A DNA stretch of 64,000 nt, taken from contig CBDIIF010000009.1 in the NCBI GenBank assembly GCA_965279595.1, forward strand, positions 1 through 64,000, in the 5' to 3' direction. Under the pieces are notes generated by a model. The model saw only the letters and a program-made list of their open reading frames with translations. It made no database searches and had not been told where the DNA came from. Positions 23,511 to 37,700 of the stretch are shown here, piece by piece (positions within the stretch are counted from its first letter, which is position 1; each line of letters starts with the position of its first letter). The position numbers were made by a program, and so were the translations under genes. This stretch comes from CAIKLP01 sp965279595 (GTDB lineage Bacteria > Bacteroidota > Bacteroidia > Sphingobacteriales > Sphingobacteriaceae).

Positions 23511-23938
23511 TTAATTATACATTTTTATGCAAAATAAATTTAAAATAATGAAGAATATAGAATCTAAAAATATAAAAAAAAAAATATAAAAAAAATAACT
23601 AATTTGCTTTATTCTCAATTTCTCCTAACCTAATGTGGTGCGGAATAAAGGACTTTGGATTATTAAAGACATTAAAATAAGGCAATTATGAAAATAATAT
23701 TATAATTTTTTATGATTTTATAGTATAGGCATTGGTTTTAACAGAGCATTATCTAATTTCTCAAAAATCCTGATGATTGTTTCTAAATATATCAAAGGAT
23801 GGATATCTTCACAAACTCAAATTTTTAATATTATGATAAAGCCTACACTGCTTTATTTTATTTATATTGTACAAGGATTTCATGGAAAAAAAAAACATGC
23901 AAACAGTTAGATTTTCAGAAATTAATATTTATTCTAAA
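23511..23938. other. Spacer between antigen B and D, with relic DNA
   Basis: AT-rich. 23720-23800 contains TAACAGAGCATTATCTAATT followed by GATGATTGTTTCTAA. This matches in reverse orientation the minus-strand relics at about 15260-15300 and 3850-3890. Nothing else coding was seen. Confidence 0.5.
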
Positions 23939-26900
23939 ATGATTTTGATACTTCTGATCGATTAACTATTGGCATGTGAATTTAAATTCATCTATGATTA
24001 AGACAAGGAAGGACTTTCCTATGATATTCTTCAATCAGAATTTACAGCGCTTGGAATATGGACGAGATATTATGCATTTTATTTAGATATTAGCATAACC
24101 AAGGATTTATCAATATATCAGTGGGGCTAGATCTATGAATATCGGATTATAACAGGGTTTGAAAAAGAAAGAAAAACACTTGAATATAGCTTGATCAAGT
24201 ATCCATCTACTAAAGATTTACATCACATGTTGATATTTGAAGGAGGTTAGGATAAATAATTAATATCGGATGATTTTGTTGAATCATATGAAGGAGTATG
24301 GATATTTACTTATATTGGATTTGATCAACATCAATAAAAAATATAAATTTTTCTTATGTGTACAAAAACAGATCAAATTTGGGAGGAGACTTATCGTGGA
24401 TTGTAGGTTGATTAAATTAGTTTATCAAGAAATTTTTCGGGACAAATTTCATTTACTTAAACCTCAAGCGACTCAGTTAAATTTCATGATGGAGAGGAAC
24501 TTAAGAATTATTTAAAATCCTGTGATCTCGACGATTCATGTACTTAGAACAAAATAAATAATTTAGTTTCAGGCATATTAACACCTTTGAAAAACCATAT
24601 TAATTTACAATGTTTAATAATTATTGGATTGATGGATGGTTTTTATTTACTCCCCTTAAATCGACGATGATATATAATAATTTAATTTTGTAGATAATTC
24701 AATGGAATAAGGAATCATTAAATTATAATAATACAATTCCATTAAAAATATCATTGAGTTTTTATTAATATAACTTAAATAATAATGGAGTAACAGTTGA
24801 AACTTAAAGTTATACAAATCCCATATGGGACGAATAGTAAACTTAATTAAATTACAGAAAAAATCTTTAGTGAATCATATTTTTAATATATTTAGGGATG
24901 GATATATTTCAGATTTTTATAATTTGATTAAATAAGTCACAATGCTGAGTTTTATTTGAGTTTCTTAAATTCGAATGATGTAAATGTAAACATGGGTTGA
25001 TTAAACTTATTCAAATACGGAAAATTTTATATTTATTTGGGATAGTCTTAGCTATATCCAATGAGTTTCCTTGGTCAAATAGCAAATATTAATATTAGGT
25101 CTTGTCTATTGAACTATCCATAAGCAAAAAAGAGTATTTATTGTAATGATTAAAGCCTGTCACATTACATGCTTGACATGCAATGGCCCCATGGATTATC
25201 ATTGTTTGTCCTGTTCGGATGAAACTCAAACTAATAGAATATTAAACTCAGCCACAAATTCTTGTAATTGCAAATTGGGTTTCATTGCAGTAGAAGGACA
25301 GGTCGTAGGTATTCAGTTATTGTAAATCATGAAACCATCAACATTTCAATAATTATCAAATGAACAAGCAGAGATTTAGCCCTGTAAAGAAGGCTAATTT
25401 TAATATTGGACAGGAGATTCAATAAAATGTTATGATTGGTAAATAAAATTTTAAAAAATAGTCCTCAGCAATCATAAATAGGAATAGTGTGTGCAGATTG
25501 TTTAGAAAATATGTATCTGTGGTAATATAATATGACTTGTTCATACGATTATTATTAGGATAATGATAATGAAAATTATACTTTTTAAAAAATTTTCAGG
25601 CCATAATAAAAGATAGATTATTACTATATTCATTACTTATAATAATAGTTATTTATTTGTAATGGATGTAAGGACTATGGTGAATCTTAAAAAGCTATCA
25701 AGTAGAATTCAATCACAGTTTATGGATCTTGCATTAATAGTATAGAATTATTTATGATTTAGATCATTATTATAATAATTATTCTTGTATCCCATGTCAA
25801 TTAAACTGTATAGCTTGTTAAGATATAACTGGTTTGTGTACTTAATGTGAAAATGGTTTTGTTTTAAATGGTCCAATTTGTTATAGCTGTCCAGATTATT
25901 GTCTAACCTGTTAATATAAAGATAAGATTATTTGTACTTCATGTTAAATAGGATTCACCACAGGAAATGGGTTATGTATAGAATGTAGTACTAATTGTCT
26001 TGTCTGTAATTTCGATACAAATTTAAATAGACCTAAGTGTTTAGTATGTAAATAAAGGGGTTACTTTCTACCATTTGATGCTATAGATTGTGTCTAAAAC
26101 AGCATTCAACATTGCTTAATTTAATATTAATTAAAACTAATAAATTACTGGGAGACAAATTATGAAGATTGTGATTTTTTTACACTTATTACTACTTTGG
26201 GAACACAATAAGGGTGTCAAAAAGATCATCCAGATCCAGTAATAACAATATTTAATTATTGTGCCTTGTGCAACTCCAATTATATGAATTTTGAAACTTA
26301 TTGTTAATATGATGATAAACTCCAACCAAATGAGTAAGTACTAAGCAAAAATTAATGTGAGGGATTCTGTTATGGTCGTATAGACTAAAAATACGATGAT
26401 GCTGGTAATCTAATCAGTATAATGGGGGAGAAGGAAGTCTTAAGGACAGATATAGTTTATTTAATATCATTTTCAAATCCTGATTATGCAATTGAGGATT
26501 GCCCTATTGATTAATGTCTAAAATGTTTGTACGTCTCAAATATATTAAAATGCATCGTATGCGATTTAGAATATTATGAAAATACATACAATGGTTAATG
26601 CATACCTTGCCCTCCATAATTAAATTGTTAAACATGTTAATAAGAGAATAAGTATGGCAAGGATGGATGGAAATGGAGTATAAAAGCTTATTCAGTTTAT
26701 CAACATCAATCGGATATCATCAACAAGCTAAAATGATTATGAAGTTATTTGTCTAACGTGCCTTAATGGCTATATGTTATTTGAAAATAAATGTATCATA
26801 AATTGTCCTACAAATTGCTAAAGATGCTCAATAATTGATGGTAAAAATATTTGTATATATTGTGGATCAAATAGTTAAGATAAATTTCTTACAATTTAAA

Positions 26901-29900
26901 ATAACATTTGTTAAAATTGTCCTAATAATTGTGAATTTTGTTAACCAAGATCAGTTACGGATTTTAGAAATATAAATAGTCTATTTAATCCCGATGATAA
27001 ATCAAAATATTACTTTTCATATATTTGCTTGAAATAAAAGAAAGATTATGGAATATTTTATAACTAACTATTATAATAACATGTTAAGTGCGAGAATGGA
27101 AAATTTTGCATGAATTAATTAAATATAAAGGTATGATGATAATATAAAATAATAGTTGAAGGCTCACTGTGATTTACAGTCCTATTAGAAGGAGCTATTA
27201 AGTTATTCCAAGATTCAAGATTTCTATTCTGAGAATGTTTTAATATATCAAATTTAAACTAATGCTAGTACTCATTTTTCAAAAGTAAATTATTATTTAA
27301 AATAAGATTGAAACACCTGAATTTATAGAATACCTAAATGTGAATTAAATTCAGTCCTTAATTTATGAACTCACATTAATAAGTTCATCTGATTATTGTA
27401 GATCAATTGATGCTATATATACAGATGTACCAAAAAATGTATTTTCAATACTAGAAAACAAATTACTAATAAATGGCAATAATTAAACTTTTAAATATTT
27501 ATCATTTACAATAGACCTTTTTTCAGAGGTTGAAATTAAATAATCTAAATTAAATTCCCTTTTAATATACATATTCCATCCAAATGAGGTAAAGGTGATT
27601 TTTAAGGATATTAGCTTTATATCATCATATGATAATTTATTTTATATCTCCCTTGATAATCCTTCGATTATAGATATTTATAATCTTTCTATATCACAAA
27701 TTATTTAAAACTATTTGATATCGTCAGATAGAATAATAAATTATGAACACACTAATTCTAGTGCAAAAAGTTTAATAATAAAAATAGATAACTTACACAT
27801 CCATGGAGGTGCATTTGATTATGAAAAGGATTTCCTCGTTTTAACAGCAGGCCCTGAAATTTTTAATTTTGTAGTAAATGTGACTAATAGTATAATAGAA
27901 ACAATATTTTATGAATCATCTTTCATTAAAGAATCATAAATAACTAATTTTGGATCTGTGAATTTAATTAATGTGACATTTATTGTGTAAGTATATAAAG
28001 CTTCCTTAATTGATTTGAATGGATAGTCGAATTCGCTGAGTTCAATTAACCTAACAGGGATCTTCATATCTAGTAATTTTATAAGAACTCACTAGCTTAA
28101 TATTATGAACTCATATATCTATTCTTTATATCTCTTAACATCTACTTTAATTGATAATAAGGTATCAGGTTAAGATAATTAAATTGATATCCACAGGATA
28201 AATAACTTATAGTTTAAAAGGATATAATTTGATAACTCATCTAATTTTATTACCCTAATAGATAAAAATCTTAAGGATTCATTAGAAATTAAAAATATTT
28301 AAATTATAGATTGCTCATTTATACCTGGTTACTCAAGAAAAACTTCATTATAATTCATAATCTTCTAAGGTGCATCTTTTAAAATTTTAAATTCTTACTT
28401 TCAAAAAAGCATACTTGGAATTACAGATATCTAAATCAAATACTGTGCATCTGTTATTATTGATAATATTACAGTTTTAGGCAATAATATACAAGGACTC
28501 TAAAAGAAATTAGATTGCTATAAAGAGTTAGTTAATATTTCCTTTTTGAATGGTTTCATAGAGATGGAAAATATCGTATCATTTAAATTACTTAACTCCT
28601 AATTTAGTTATATCATGATTTAAAATTAACCCATCATTAGAATCTATTGTTTTGATTAAATGATAAAATTATCCATTTTAATAAGAAACACAAATTTTAT
28701 TAATAATTTGCTACTAAAAACAGATAGTAGAAGCTAGATATCAATGTTTTAATTGTTTTCGACAGGAGATGGTAATTTCGAAGCCGTAAATGTATCATTT
28801 ACATAGAATATAATAAATTAGTATTAATAAACTAAGTTTTCAAATTCAGCAACAACTCTTCTCATTGAGGCAGACCAATTTATTATAACTTTAAATAACA
28901 CAATATTTAATAAAAACTAAATTTTCAACTCCTCAGATAGTATTTTGTACATAAAGGCGAAAGAAATAGTAATATAGAATTCAGAATTTACGAAATCTAA
29001 TTTATATGATGATTTCATTTTGGAATTTGTAATTTGGGGTTCCACCTCAACCAATGATTTCTATTAAGAAAATCTTTAAGATATTTTTCCTATTTTATCA
29101 GTAGGAGCTAATGCAAAATTTGTGGTAGATACACTCTTGATGTCTTCTTGCTAATTTTCGAATTCAATTGCTTAATAAGGATCAGGCTTTCATTTAACAT
29201 TATAAAATTTATTATAAATTTAGTAGACAACCTTTTCAAATTTGAGAAGTAAGTTGGATAATGATGAAAGTTATGGGGGTTCAATATTCATAAGTTTGGT
29301 TGCATAAAATGCCACATTATTGAAGAATCAAAATTTGAAAACTCTTTTTCATTATTTGATGGAGGAGCAATTTATATCGAATCGAGATTTACCACCTCAA
29401 CTATTACTTTATCCTAAAATTGCTACTCATTTAAAGGCACATTCATTTCAGTGTACTTCAATAAATACTCTTCCATTTACATTACAAATGTATCTATCAA
29501 GAATAATATTTCAACTTCAAATTATTATTTGAGTTAGATTCAGGATTTGAATGAGAATTAAGTTGAGAAATTCCACTAAAACTCTGCTATTTTTTATATC
29601 GAATAAGGATCATTATATATTAGTGATTCAATAATTAGTGATATTTAACTAAGTAGCGTGTTATATTTTTATTCAGCCTCTGATTTATACATTTATGACT
29701 CAATAATTTAAATATACAATTTAGCTCTTTAGGAATAATATAAATATATCCAACATCCAATATAAAAACAACCACTTTTATATAGAATGTGAAATTTCTC
29801 AATTGTCATAATCTCTAACCAGAACAAATAACCTGTTAAATTGATATAATAAGTCATTTAAATGATTTCTTATGTTAAAATAATGATAATAAACCTATAC

Positions 29901-32900
29901 GATTAAGCTAATACCCATCAGATTTAACTTAAAAGGTGAATTGCTTATAGAAGAAATTATTAAATTTTGCTCCATCACCAACTATGATATATGTTGATAT
30001 GATTTAACCTTCAGATTATATGTATTTTTCTAATTTAATTATGATGAATAATAATTGTTCATAGTGTAAAGATGGAATGATTAACATCAGGAATGTTGTT
30101 GTTAAAACTCCTGAATATAATAACATAATATTAAAATATCTGCAATTTGAAAACAATAGTTGCGGTTCAGGATGCTTAGTCATAAGCTAGTAATCATACA
30201 TTAATATTCCTAATCGCAGACTATTACAAAATATACTTTATTAGACACGATTCAATATTCCATATACAGTTAGTTTAGAATAATCAGAATTTGTTAATAA
30301 TCGTGCTTAAAATGGAATAATTATAGTTTGTAATCTCAGTTTATCTGTAGTAGATGATAAGTTTATAAAAAACACTGGATTTGATTTATCAGGTGGAATT
30401 TTATTTTTAGGTAACCAAGATAACACATTCTAAATTATCACTTCAGAAATTAGTGATAGCATTGGATAAAAAGGCGGAGCATTGTATTTGGGTAACAAAT
30501 CAATAGCTAGTACTGAACTACTTTAAGTTTTATTAAGTTCAAACCAAGCAACATCGTTTGGATAGGATCCTGTGGGCACTCCTTAAGCATTAAGTATTTC
30601 ATTAAACAGAGATAAAAAATTATTATAAACGAGCTATTTGACAAAAACCCCTAAAATTGTTTAAGAAATTTTTATAAAACCTTATAAAATTTTAGGTAAT
30701 GATTTAATGTAATAATTTATAATGCTACCATCTGGTTAAACTATTAGCACATACTAGTATTATGATGAAAAATAAAGATCTTTCATACCTTACAACCTAA
30801 GCTAAAGATTAATAGCATTGAATAATTTGAATCAATAAATATTCAATCTAGAAAACTCTTATTGTAAAATTTAGAAAAGAAGAATTAATATTAATAGCAA
30901 TGAATCCGCTCCTTTTGATCAATTGGGTCTTTCAATTTCAAAAATATAATTCAATAATACATCTCAAGACTATAATTTAGATGAGTTGATAATTAATTTT
31001 GATCCGTATTTATCGAACGACTTCGCACTTTAACTACGATTTGAATGTTCTTCAATTTTGATTCCGATAATCAATAATAGCTCCCCTTATAACATCATAG
31101 ACTATTCAAATGATTAAGAATGAATATACGAACATTTAAATGTTAAAGAGGGGAATCCTATAATGAATAAAATGGCACCTGCAATCTATGTAGCTCATCT
31201 TAATCTTTATATTCTGTAGTAATAAAGGCATCAAAATGCAGTGTGTAAGATGATATTACCATGAAAAGTGTTAATTCCACACACATAGAATTAAGATAGG
31301 TAATTTTAATTAAAAATATTTATAGTATTTTTGGAGACCTTATGACGACAATAATATTGTAGAATATTGTTACAGCATTGGAGGACGGAGCACAGGTGAT
31401 GAGTCTTGTGTACTCGGCCACATAGGAGCATTATGCGAATAGTGTGATATATACAACATCAGAGGATTGGGATAATACGCAGGAAGTGCGTTATTTTAAT
31501 GTGGCTCTTGTTCCAATCTATAATTAAACACAATTTAAATTTTCTTAATCATCATATGGTACATTTATCTATGTATATATTTAAAAGGACGTTAATATCT
31601 ATATTCTTATCAGTTAAAGGGACAGTCGAAAATGTAGATGAACTTATAATGCGAATGAAAGGGATAAAAGCTGGATTTGTTTGTGTATATTTCGAAAGAG
31701 GTAAAAATATATATATAGTATAGTATAAATTTAGGTACTTATGAAAATTTTAACAAACTATTTATAAATTATTTCTACCATAGGAACATTTTAATTAAAA
31801 TTACCACCTTAGCTGAGGAGTATGTTTACATATTCGGGAAATCCTATAAAATCTATGATGTTTTCACTTGATTGTTTCCTTGTAGACCTATCAAATATAT
31901 CAATAATATATTTTAGAAATGTATGGTTTATATTGATGCCTTTTTATTATTCGACTGTTATATTCCTAATTTACTTATTGTTAATTAAATTAAAATATCT
32001 GTAATTTAAAATTACTGTCATATCAACAACTTTAATTTTCATATTTATTTATGTTTAACCAGATATTATTGGATCGTTTATTTCACTATTATCTTATAGA
32101 AAGATATCCTAGGTTTATTGGGTTTAAGGCAATGTATCGTATTTATATTTTACACCAATACATATAAAATGGCTTTTATCATTTGTTTTACCAGTTTTTA
32201 TTATATTTGGATCTTTAATTCCGATAATTTTATATATATTGATGGCTAGATAGAAGCATAAACTAAATGATACTTATGTTTACAGACTGTATGGATACTT
32301 ATATAATGAGTATAGTAAAACTGCATATTATTGGGAAATAGTAAAAATTTGTTAAAAGGAATTTATAATTATTTTCCTGACTTTTTATGAAGATATTATA
32401 ATAATTAAAGGAACATTAGTTTTTATAATTATATTTTGTTATGACATATCTTCAAAGAGATATAAACCTTATAAAAGAATAGATCTAAATCATTTAGATT
32501 CTTAAAGCTCATTTGTTTGTGGCTTTTCAATTGTGTTAGGAATGGGAATTTATTTTGCAGATTAGAATGGCAATACAGAAATTCTTTGGCCATTTTATCT
32601 TATTATGGGAATATTTAATTTATATTTTATCATAAGATTAATTTCACTACTAATAATAGGGTATGTCGATAAAATGGCAGATCAACTTGATAAGATTAGA
32701 GATTATATTAATTAGAAGTATCCAAACATTGTAGTGAAATATCCTTAGCTTTAAAGATACTTAGAAAACTCTAAAATTAAATCTAAGAGGGTTAATTAAA
32801 GGTTTATGAAGCTAAAAGAATTTTTAATGATAAAAGTTCGTTAAAATTGTAATTTGAGGTAAAATTAAAAGTTACCAACCGATTGTGATTAAGAAATTCA

Positions 32901-33267
32901 ATAGAAGGAATTAAAATATGACTCCAAGAATCAAGAGCAAATAAATTAACAAAAATCCATCTAATCGGATTCAAAGAATAAGGAAAAATCGAAGAGTTAA
33001 AGCATGCCTTTATCAAATTAAAATTTTTAGGAACAAGTTAATGTTTCATTAGATATCTAAAACGATAATCAACAAGTACTTGAATCATATATCAAGCCTG
33101 TAAAATCCGAATAAAAGAATAAATAAAATGAAATCATAAAATCCAAAAAATATTCATATGAATCTATACCATTAGAATTGGATGATATTCAATTGTTTAA
33201 TCTCCAGAAGGAATAATAGAATGAAAAGGATGATGAAGAATAATCGAATTTATCATTCTAATAATGA
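23939..33267 (+). pseudogene. Giant Cys-rich / beta-helix / multi-TM membrane protein D, many frameshifts
   Basis: Domain order in the pieces is: signal peptide MILILLIDQLLACEF; lectin-like N-terminal region; Cys-rich growth-factor-receptor-like repeats (25160-27120, many C..C and C.T.C); Asn/Ile-rich parallel beta-helix-like repeats with GG.(I/L)(Y/F)(I/L) turns (27300-31100); a C-terminal box GGRSTGDESCVLGHIGALC (about 31380); about six hydrophobic segments (31880-32700); and a charged Gln-rich cytoplasmic tail ending at TGA 33265. Introns appear at 27131-27155 and 27285-27306. The frame breaks at about 24580, 24990, 25450 (one base missing relative to the 14.8-kb relic), 26720, 29310, 29750 and 31118. 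Probably once a large surface receptor-like protein; now a pseudogene. Confidence 0.75.
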
Positions 33268-33495
33268 TTATTAATTTCTATTTAAAAATTATTTATAAAT
33301 TATATGGTTATTAATGATTTCTATCAGGATTGCAATTATATAAAAGGTACTATGAATATGAAGGAAGAATGAATAGGTTTGATACTATGATCTTCGATAA
33401 AAAATACAATTCTTACCAAGTATAAAGTAAAGATAAAGTTTGATTAATATTGCCAACAGTTACAAACTCTATGAGATAAAAGTATTCATAATTTT
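33268..33495. other. AT-rich spacer
   Basis: No feature seen between the D stop and the small ORF. Confidence 0.4.
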
Positions 33496-33735
33496 ATGAT
33501 TCATTTAGAAAATTTATCGTGGGCGTAAGGGTATGAAAATTCAACAATAAGATTTCTAAAAGAACATTACTAAATCAAAAAGTTTTCTTTAATAGAAGAG
33601 ATTGGATTTAAGTCTGAAAATAAATTAATAAAAGCTTAAAAATAATATAATTACCCTAAGAGTCAAAGGAGAGGATATGAATATCACTCAAAAGCTATAT
33701 ATATTTCAGAAATATAATTGTAAGTCAAGTTGTGA
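33496..33735 (+). CDS. Small hypothetical ORF, 79 aa
   Basis: ATG to TGA, beginning MIHLENLSWAQGYENSTIRF, rich in Lys/Tyr/Ile, ending SEIQLQVKL. The GYEN start and the DNA just after it (GTCAAGTTGTGAGGGTTGTTTTC) correspond to the 5396 relic (GTCGGGTTTTGAGAGTTGTTTTC). That places it in the same duplicated block: small gene, then antigen remnant. It may be a truncated member of the family represented at 43470-43874. Function unknown. Confidence 0.35.
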
Positions 33736-33799
33736 GGGTTGTTTTCTTATGTCAAACAACAAAAAATCAAATGCTTCTCAATTTTGATGTTCATTACGT

Positions 33800-34090
33800 C
33801 ATACCTGATTAATTTGAAGGAGGATGTAAGCCATATATACTAATTTAGGCATAGTCAGAAAAATCAAACATGTACGAATGGAATCGGACTCCTTGTCATT
33901 AAAACATCAAACAAGATCAATACTTCAGCAGATTCAGCATGTGTAACAGGACGAATTAGGTTGCTTGTTAATCACCAGGATGCTGCGATACTTTAAGATC
34001 AGTATTATGTCAAGGTATTTATACATAGTATTTTGATGATGTGTTTCACTAAAAGACCGCTACAACTTATTTTAGAGCATGAATAAGGAA
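33800..34090 (+). pseudogene. Surface antigen fragment
   Basis: Broken Cys/Thr-rich sequence. GGATGCTGCGATACTTTAAG and TATGTCAAGG match antigen C near 46190-46230, and GTTTCACTAAAAGACCGCTA matches C near 46325 (GTTTCACCAGGGACCACTA). About 60 bp of C sequence between these blocks is missing. No continuous frame. Confidence 0.65.
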
Positions 34091-34327
34091 TCAAGAAGAA
34101 TAAAAACAAGAATAGGAATTTATATTAAGAATTTATATTTAAAATCATATATAAGTAAATAATTTTAGAGCCTTTGAGAATGACTTGATAATGTGTAAGT
34201 ATTGAGGTTGATTATATATACCCTTTCATATATATACCCATTTAAGCAAGAAAGTGAGTAAAGAAAATGTCCTGAATCAAATTAAATCCGCAAAACCTAT
34301 TACCTTAAATGTTGTGAGTTGTAAGTT
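34091..34327. other. Copy of the antigen 3'-flank segment
   Basis: Colinear with 16620-16870 and weakly with 6110-6310 (AAGAATAGGAAT, TAATGTGTAAGTATT, ACCCATTTAAGC, AAATGTCCTGAATC). Non-coding. Confidence 0.5.
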
Positions 34328-34390
34328 GATAAGTAGATAAGTAGATAAGTAGATAAGTAGATAAGTAGATAAGTAGATAAGTAGATAAGT
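34328..34390 (+). repeat. GATAAGTA 8-bp tandem repeat
   Basis: Nearly eight perfect copies of GATAAGTA. The period of eight makes it non-coding in any frame sense; the perfection implies recent expansion and probably length polymorphism. Confidence 0.95.
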
Positions 34391-34753
34391 TTTAAATGTA
34401 ACCATGTGAAGATTTAGAATGAGAAAGAGAAACATAAAATTCATGAATATAAATTGTTGAATAGATTTTACAAAGAATCATAAAAAATTTGGACAAACTT
34501 AGGTGATCAACAATCAAATCATTATATTTCTTTATCAAGAATATGTTTAATATTGGAAACACCATCTAATTTTTTATAAATAGAATTTGAAATTGATTAA
34601 AAGGACTTAAAGTAAGAGAATGGGCATAAAAAAAAAACATCTAAAAAACATGAAATCATGCACAGAATGGAATCGCAAACAATTACTATAGACAATATGA
34701 TTGGTTATTTAGTATATTTTATCATATAATTTTTTAATTTTAATATGCTTATG
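34391..34753. other. 3' spacer of the NACHT-WD40 gene
   Basis: AT-rich, no gene seen. 34640-34690 resembles 6530-6570 (ATGAAATCATGCACAGAATGG against ATGAGACCTTGCACAGAAGG), another trace of the shared duplicated block. Confidence 0.4.
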
Positions 34754-37700
34754 TCATTTATTTAAATTTCTCTGATTTTCAACTTATTTGGAGAATATAG
34801 TCTTCAAATCAAATCCTAAATGACTCCTGATGGTTGAATTTTCAAATTTTAAGTCTTTTATTAATGTTTAGAAAGATGATTTTTAGGGCATGCTATATTT
34901 AATAAATGAATATATTTGATTGTCCTTTTCTTCTATTTCTACAATATATAAAATAGGATCCCCTGTGATTGCTGTTAAATACTTTTAATTTGGTGAGATA
35001 ATTATTTCTCTAATATTCCTATTGAAGGATGCAATTTTCTTTACTATAAATTCTCTTTTTGGGTCAATTGTAAATATATCACCATCCTCAGTCCCTGCAA
35101 ATATGAAATTACAACTAGGACTTATTTTGATTTCTTTGATATAACTTTCTAAATTAATTTTCACTTTTTTAGGTTAAGGTTATTTTTCACTTAAATCCCA
35201 TATTTTCATGAAATTGAATGGCTTTCCTTCATCTCTGGATTCAATTGCTGCAAGTATTTTATTATTTTTTCCTAAATCGAAACTTTATAAGTACACATCA
35301 TTTTATATTTTGTAATGCACATTTGTATCGAAATCTATTACACAAAGAGCATTACCATCAAAATACATTATGAATTCTAAGTTCTATGTAAGATAGGGCT
35401 CTCCATAAGGATAGTCATATTTATGTAACTCATTCCAATTTGTAGGATCGTAGATAATAATTTTATTTTTTCCAAAACCTAAAAATACTCGACTTCCATT
35501 AGATGAATATCCAACCTTTTATACATTAGTATCAGTTTTTTTAGTGTTCCCAACTTATTTCATTAATCTTAAATCCAGTATTTTTGTAAGTTTTCCGGTT
35601 GAATATAGAATATATTTACCATTTGGGTGTAAACATATACTTGTTATCATATCTTCTTTTATTTTTTAATTAATTTATTATCCTGTTTCTATTTCGTTAA
35701 ATATTATTTATCCTATGCTATTCTAATAAACTAGCTGGCTGCTATCTTAAGAAAATTACAATCTTTCAATATATGTGGAATCTTCTTATTGTTTATTGAC
35801 TATCGCATCCCAAAACTTTATTTAGCCTTTTTCAGAGCATGATAAGATTAATTGCATATCAGTTGAAAATTAAACACTAGTCACTAAGCCTTTACTTGCG
35901 ATAAGCGTTGATATTTTATTACAAGAATTCACATCATACATGATAATCAAGGAATCTCTACCTCCTGAAACTAAATATTTTCCATTTTATGAAACATCCA
36001 TGCAAGTAATTTCTGCTGTATGACCAGAGAAGGGAGTTCCTTTCTACTTAAATTAATTAATATCCCATTTTCCAATGGTAAAATCGTTATATGCTATGAA
36101 CAATAGATCTAAATAATAGCATCCTATTATTGGATATAACATTTAATTTAGAATTGTCTTTTATTCTTTAATACTTTTTCCAGAATTGAAATTCCATTAT
36201 TATTAATAGATAGTAAAAATGGCTGACTCATAATCGCACTGCATAGCTGAAGTCAATAAAGATTATTTATAAAATTTAATTGCATAACAATCGTATGCTC
36301 CAATTGTTACCACTTCATTTAATTTTTCTAAACTATTGATTATGTAGATTGTATCGCTATCGTAACATGCAATTTTGTCGTCTTCTTCAGAAAATATAAT
36401 TGTTTTCATCTTTTGTTTTAATTTGCTTTCCTTAATTTTAGTAAAAGATTAGACATTCCATAATATTAATGTGCCATTTTCATCATATGAAAGTAGCAGC
36501 AAGCCATTATGAGAGATAATAGCTAATTAAACTTTGGTATCACCTATTAATTATATTAACTGGTGTTAATTTTTGCTATCTAAAATTAATAGTCCCTATT
36601 TCTATTTTGAATATGTTAAAATTAACTCTCCGTTTGGTGATAGTTAAGAATAACGATCAGGTCCTTCTATTTATATTGAGGGTAAATCATTTGAGTATAG
36701 ATTGGTCCATTCGCAATGAGAAATATCAGAAAAGTTTAAGTTTAATCCCTTTATACTAACTTTATCAAATTTAGAGTGTCTTAAATCACAATTCTAAAAA
36801 ATGGCACCATCAATAGAAATTTCAGATATCATCAACTTTGAAAAATCTTGCCTACTTTAAAATTCTTGGCATTATAATAGAATTATCAAGCAATTAGAGC
36901 TAAATCTTATATATTTTTAATTAACACTTGATAGTAGTGTAAGAGGATGTAAGATTTTTTACATCTCAGATTCTTCATTAAACTTAGTTTTAATAAATCT
37001 TAGTGCACCTAAATTAAATGTTTCTTATAAATTAATCTAATTTAGAAATGAAGTTTGTATTGTCTTAAGGACTTGAACAAATAAGTCTTGTTTTCTTTAT
37101 TCCTCTTGGCTTTTATCTTACTTCTTTAGATTATAGTCTTACTACTACTATTAAATATCTAATTATTTATTATCTTTTCTTAAATTGCTTAAAAGCTCAT
37201 TTAATAGATCGATAACCTGATATATACTTTCAAATAAATTTAGAGATTCCTTTGCAAAAAGAAACTCCTAAATAGATTTGTGTCTGAATTGATAAAAGTT
37301 TCCTTTCTAACCTAGTGGAATGCATTTTCTTATTTATTTCCTATAAATTGCATACTAATCGGAATCCTCAAAAAACTCTAAATAGGGATCATTATTTTAT
37401 TCTCTAAATAAAATACCTTATGGTTTTCTTTCTATTATTGTTTCTTATCTCTAAACCATCAATATTGATAATCTTATGGCGTACTTATAAATGTCCTATT
37501 CGAATTAATTCTAATCTAAAATATCATTCGAATAGATCAATTTTTATCTCTGATTCTCCACAAACTATTCAAAAAATAAATTGAAAAAGTCAAAAAGGGT
37601 GAGTTTATGAGATTTTAAGGACTTATATACTATTATCATTTATTCCTCATCATTATTTTAAATAGGGAATAGATCACGGAGCCGACTTTAAAATTTTTCT

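Noticed and set aside
25160..27120. Reading the D Cys-rich region as a separate intact gene
   Set aside because: The same order with lectin-like and beta-helix parts is seen in E and F, and frame breaks fall inside the region.
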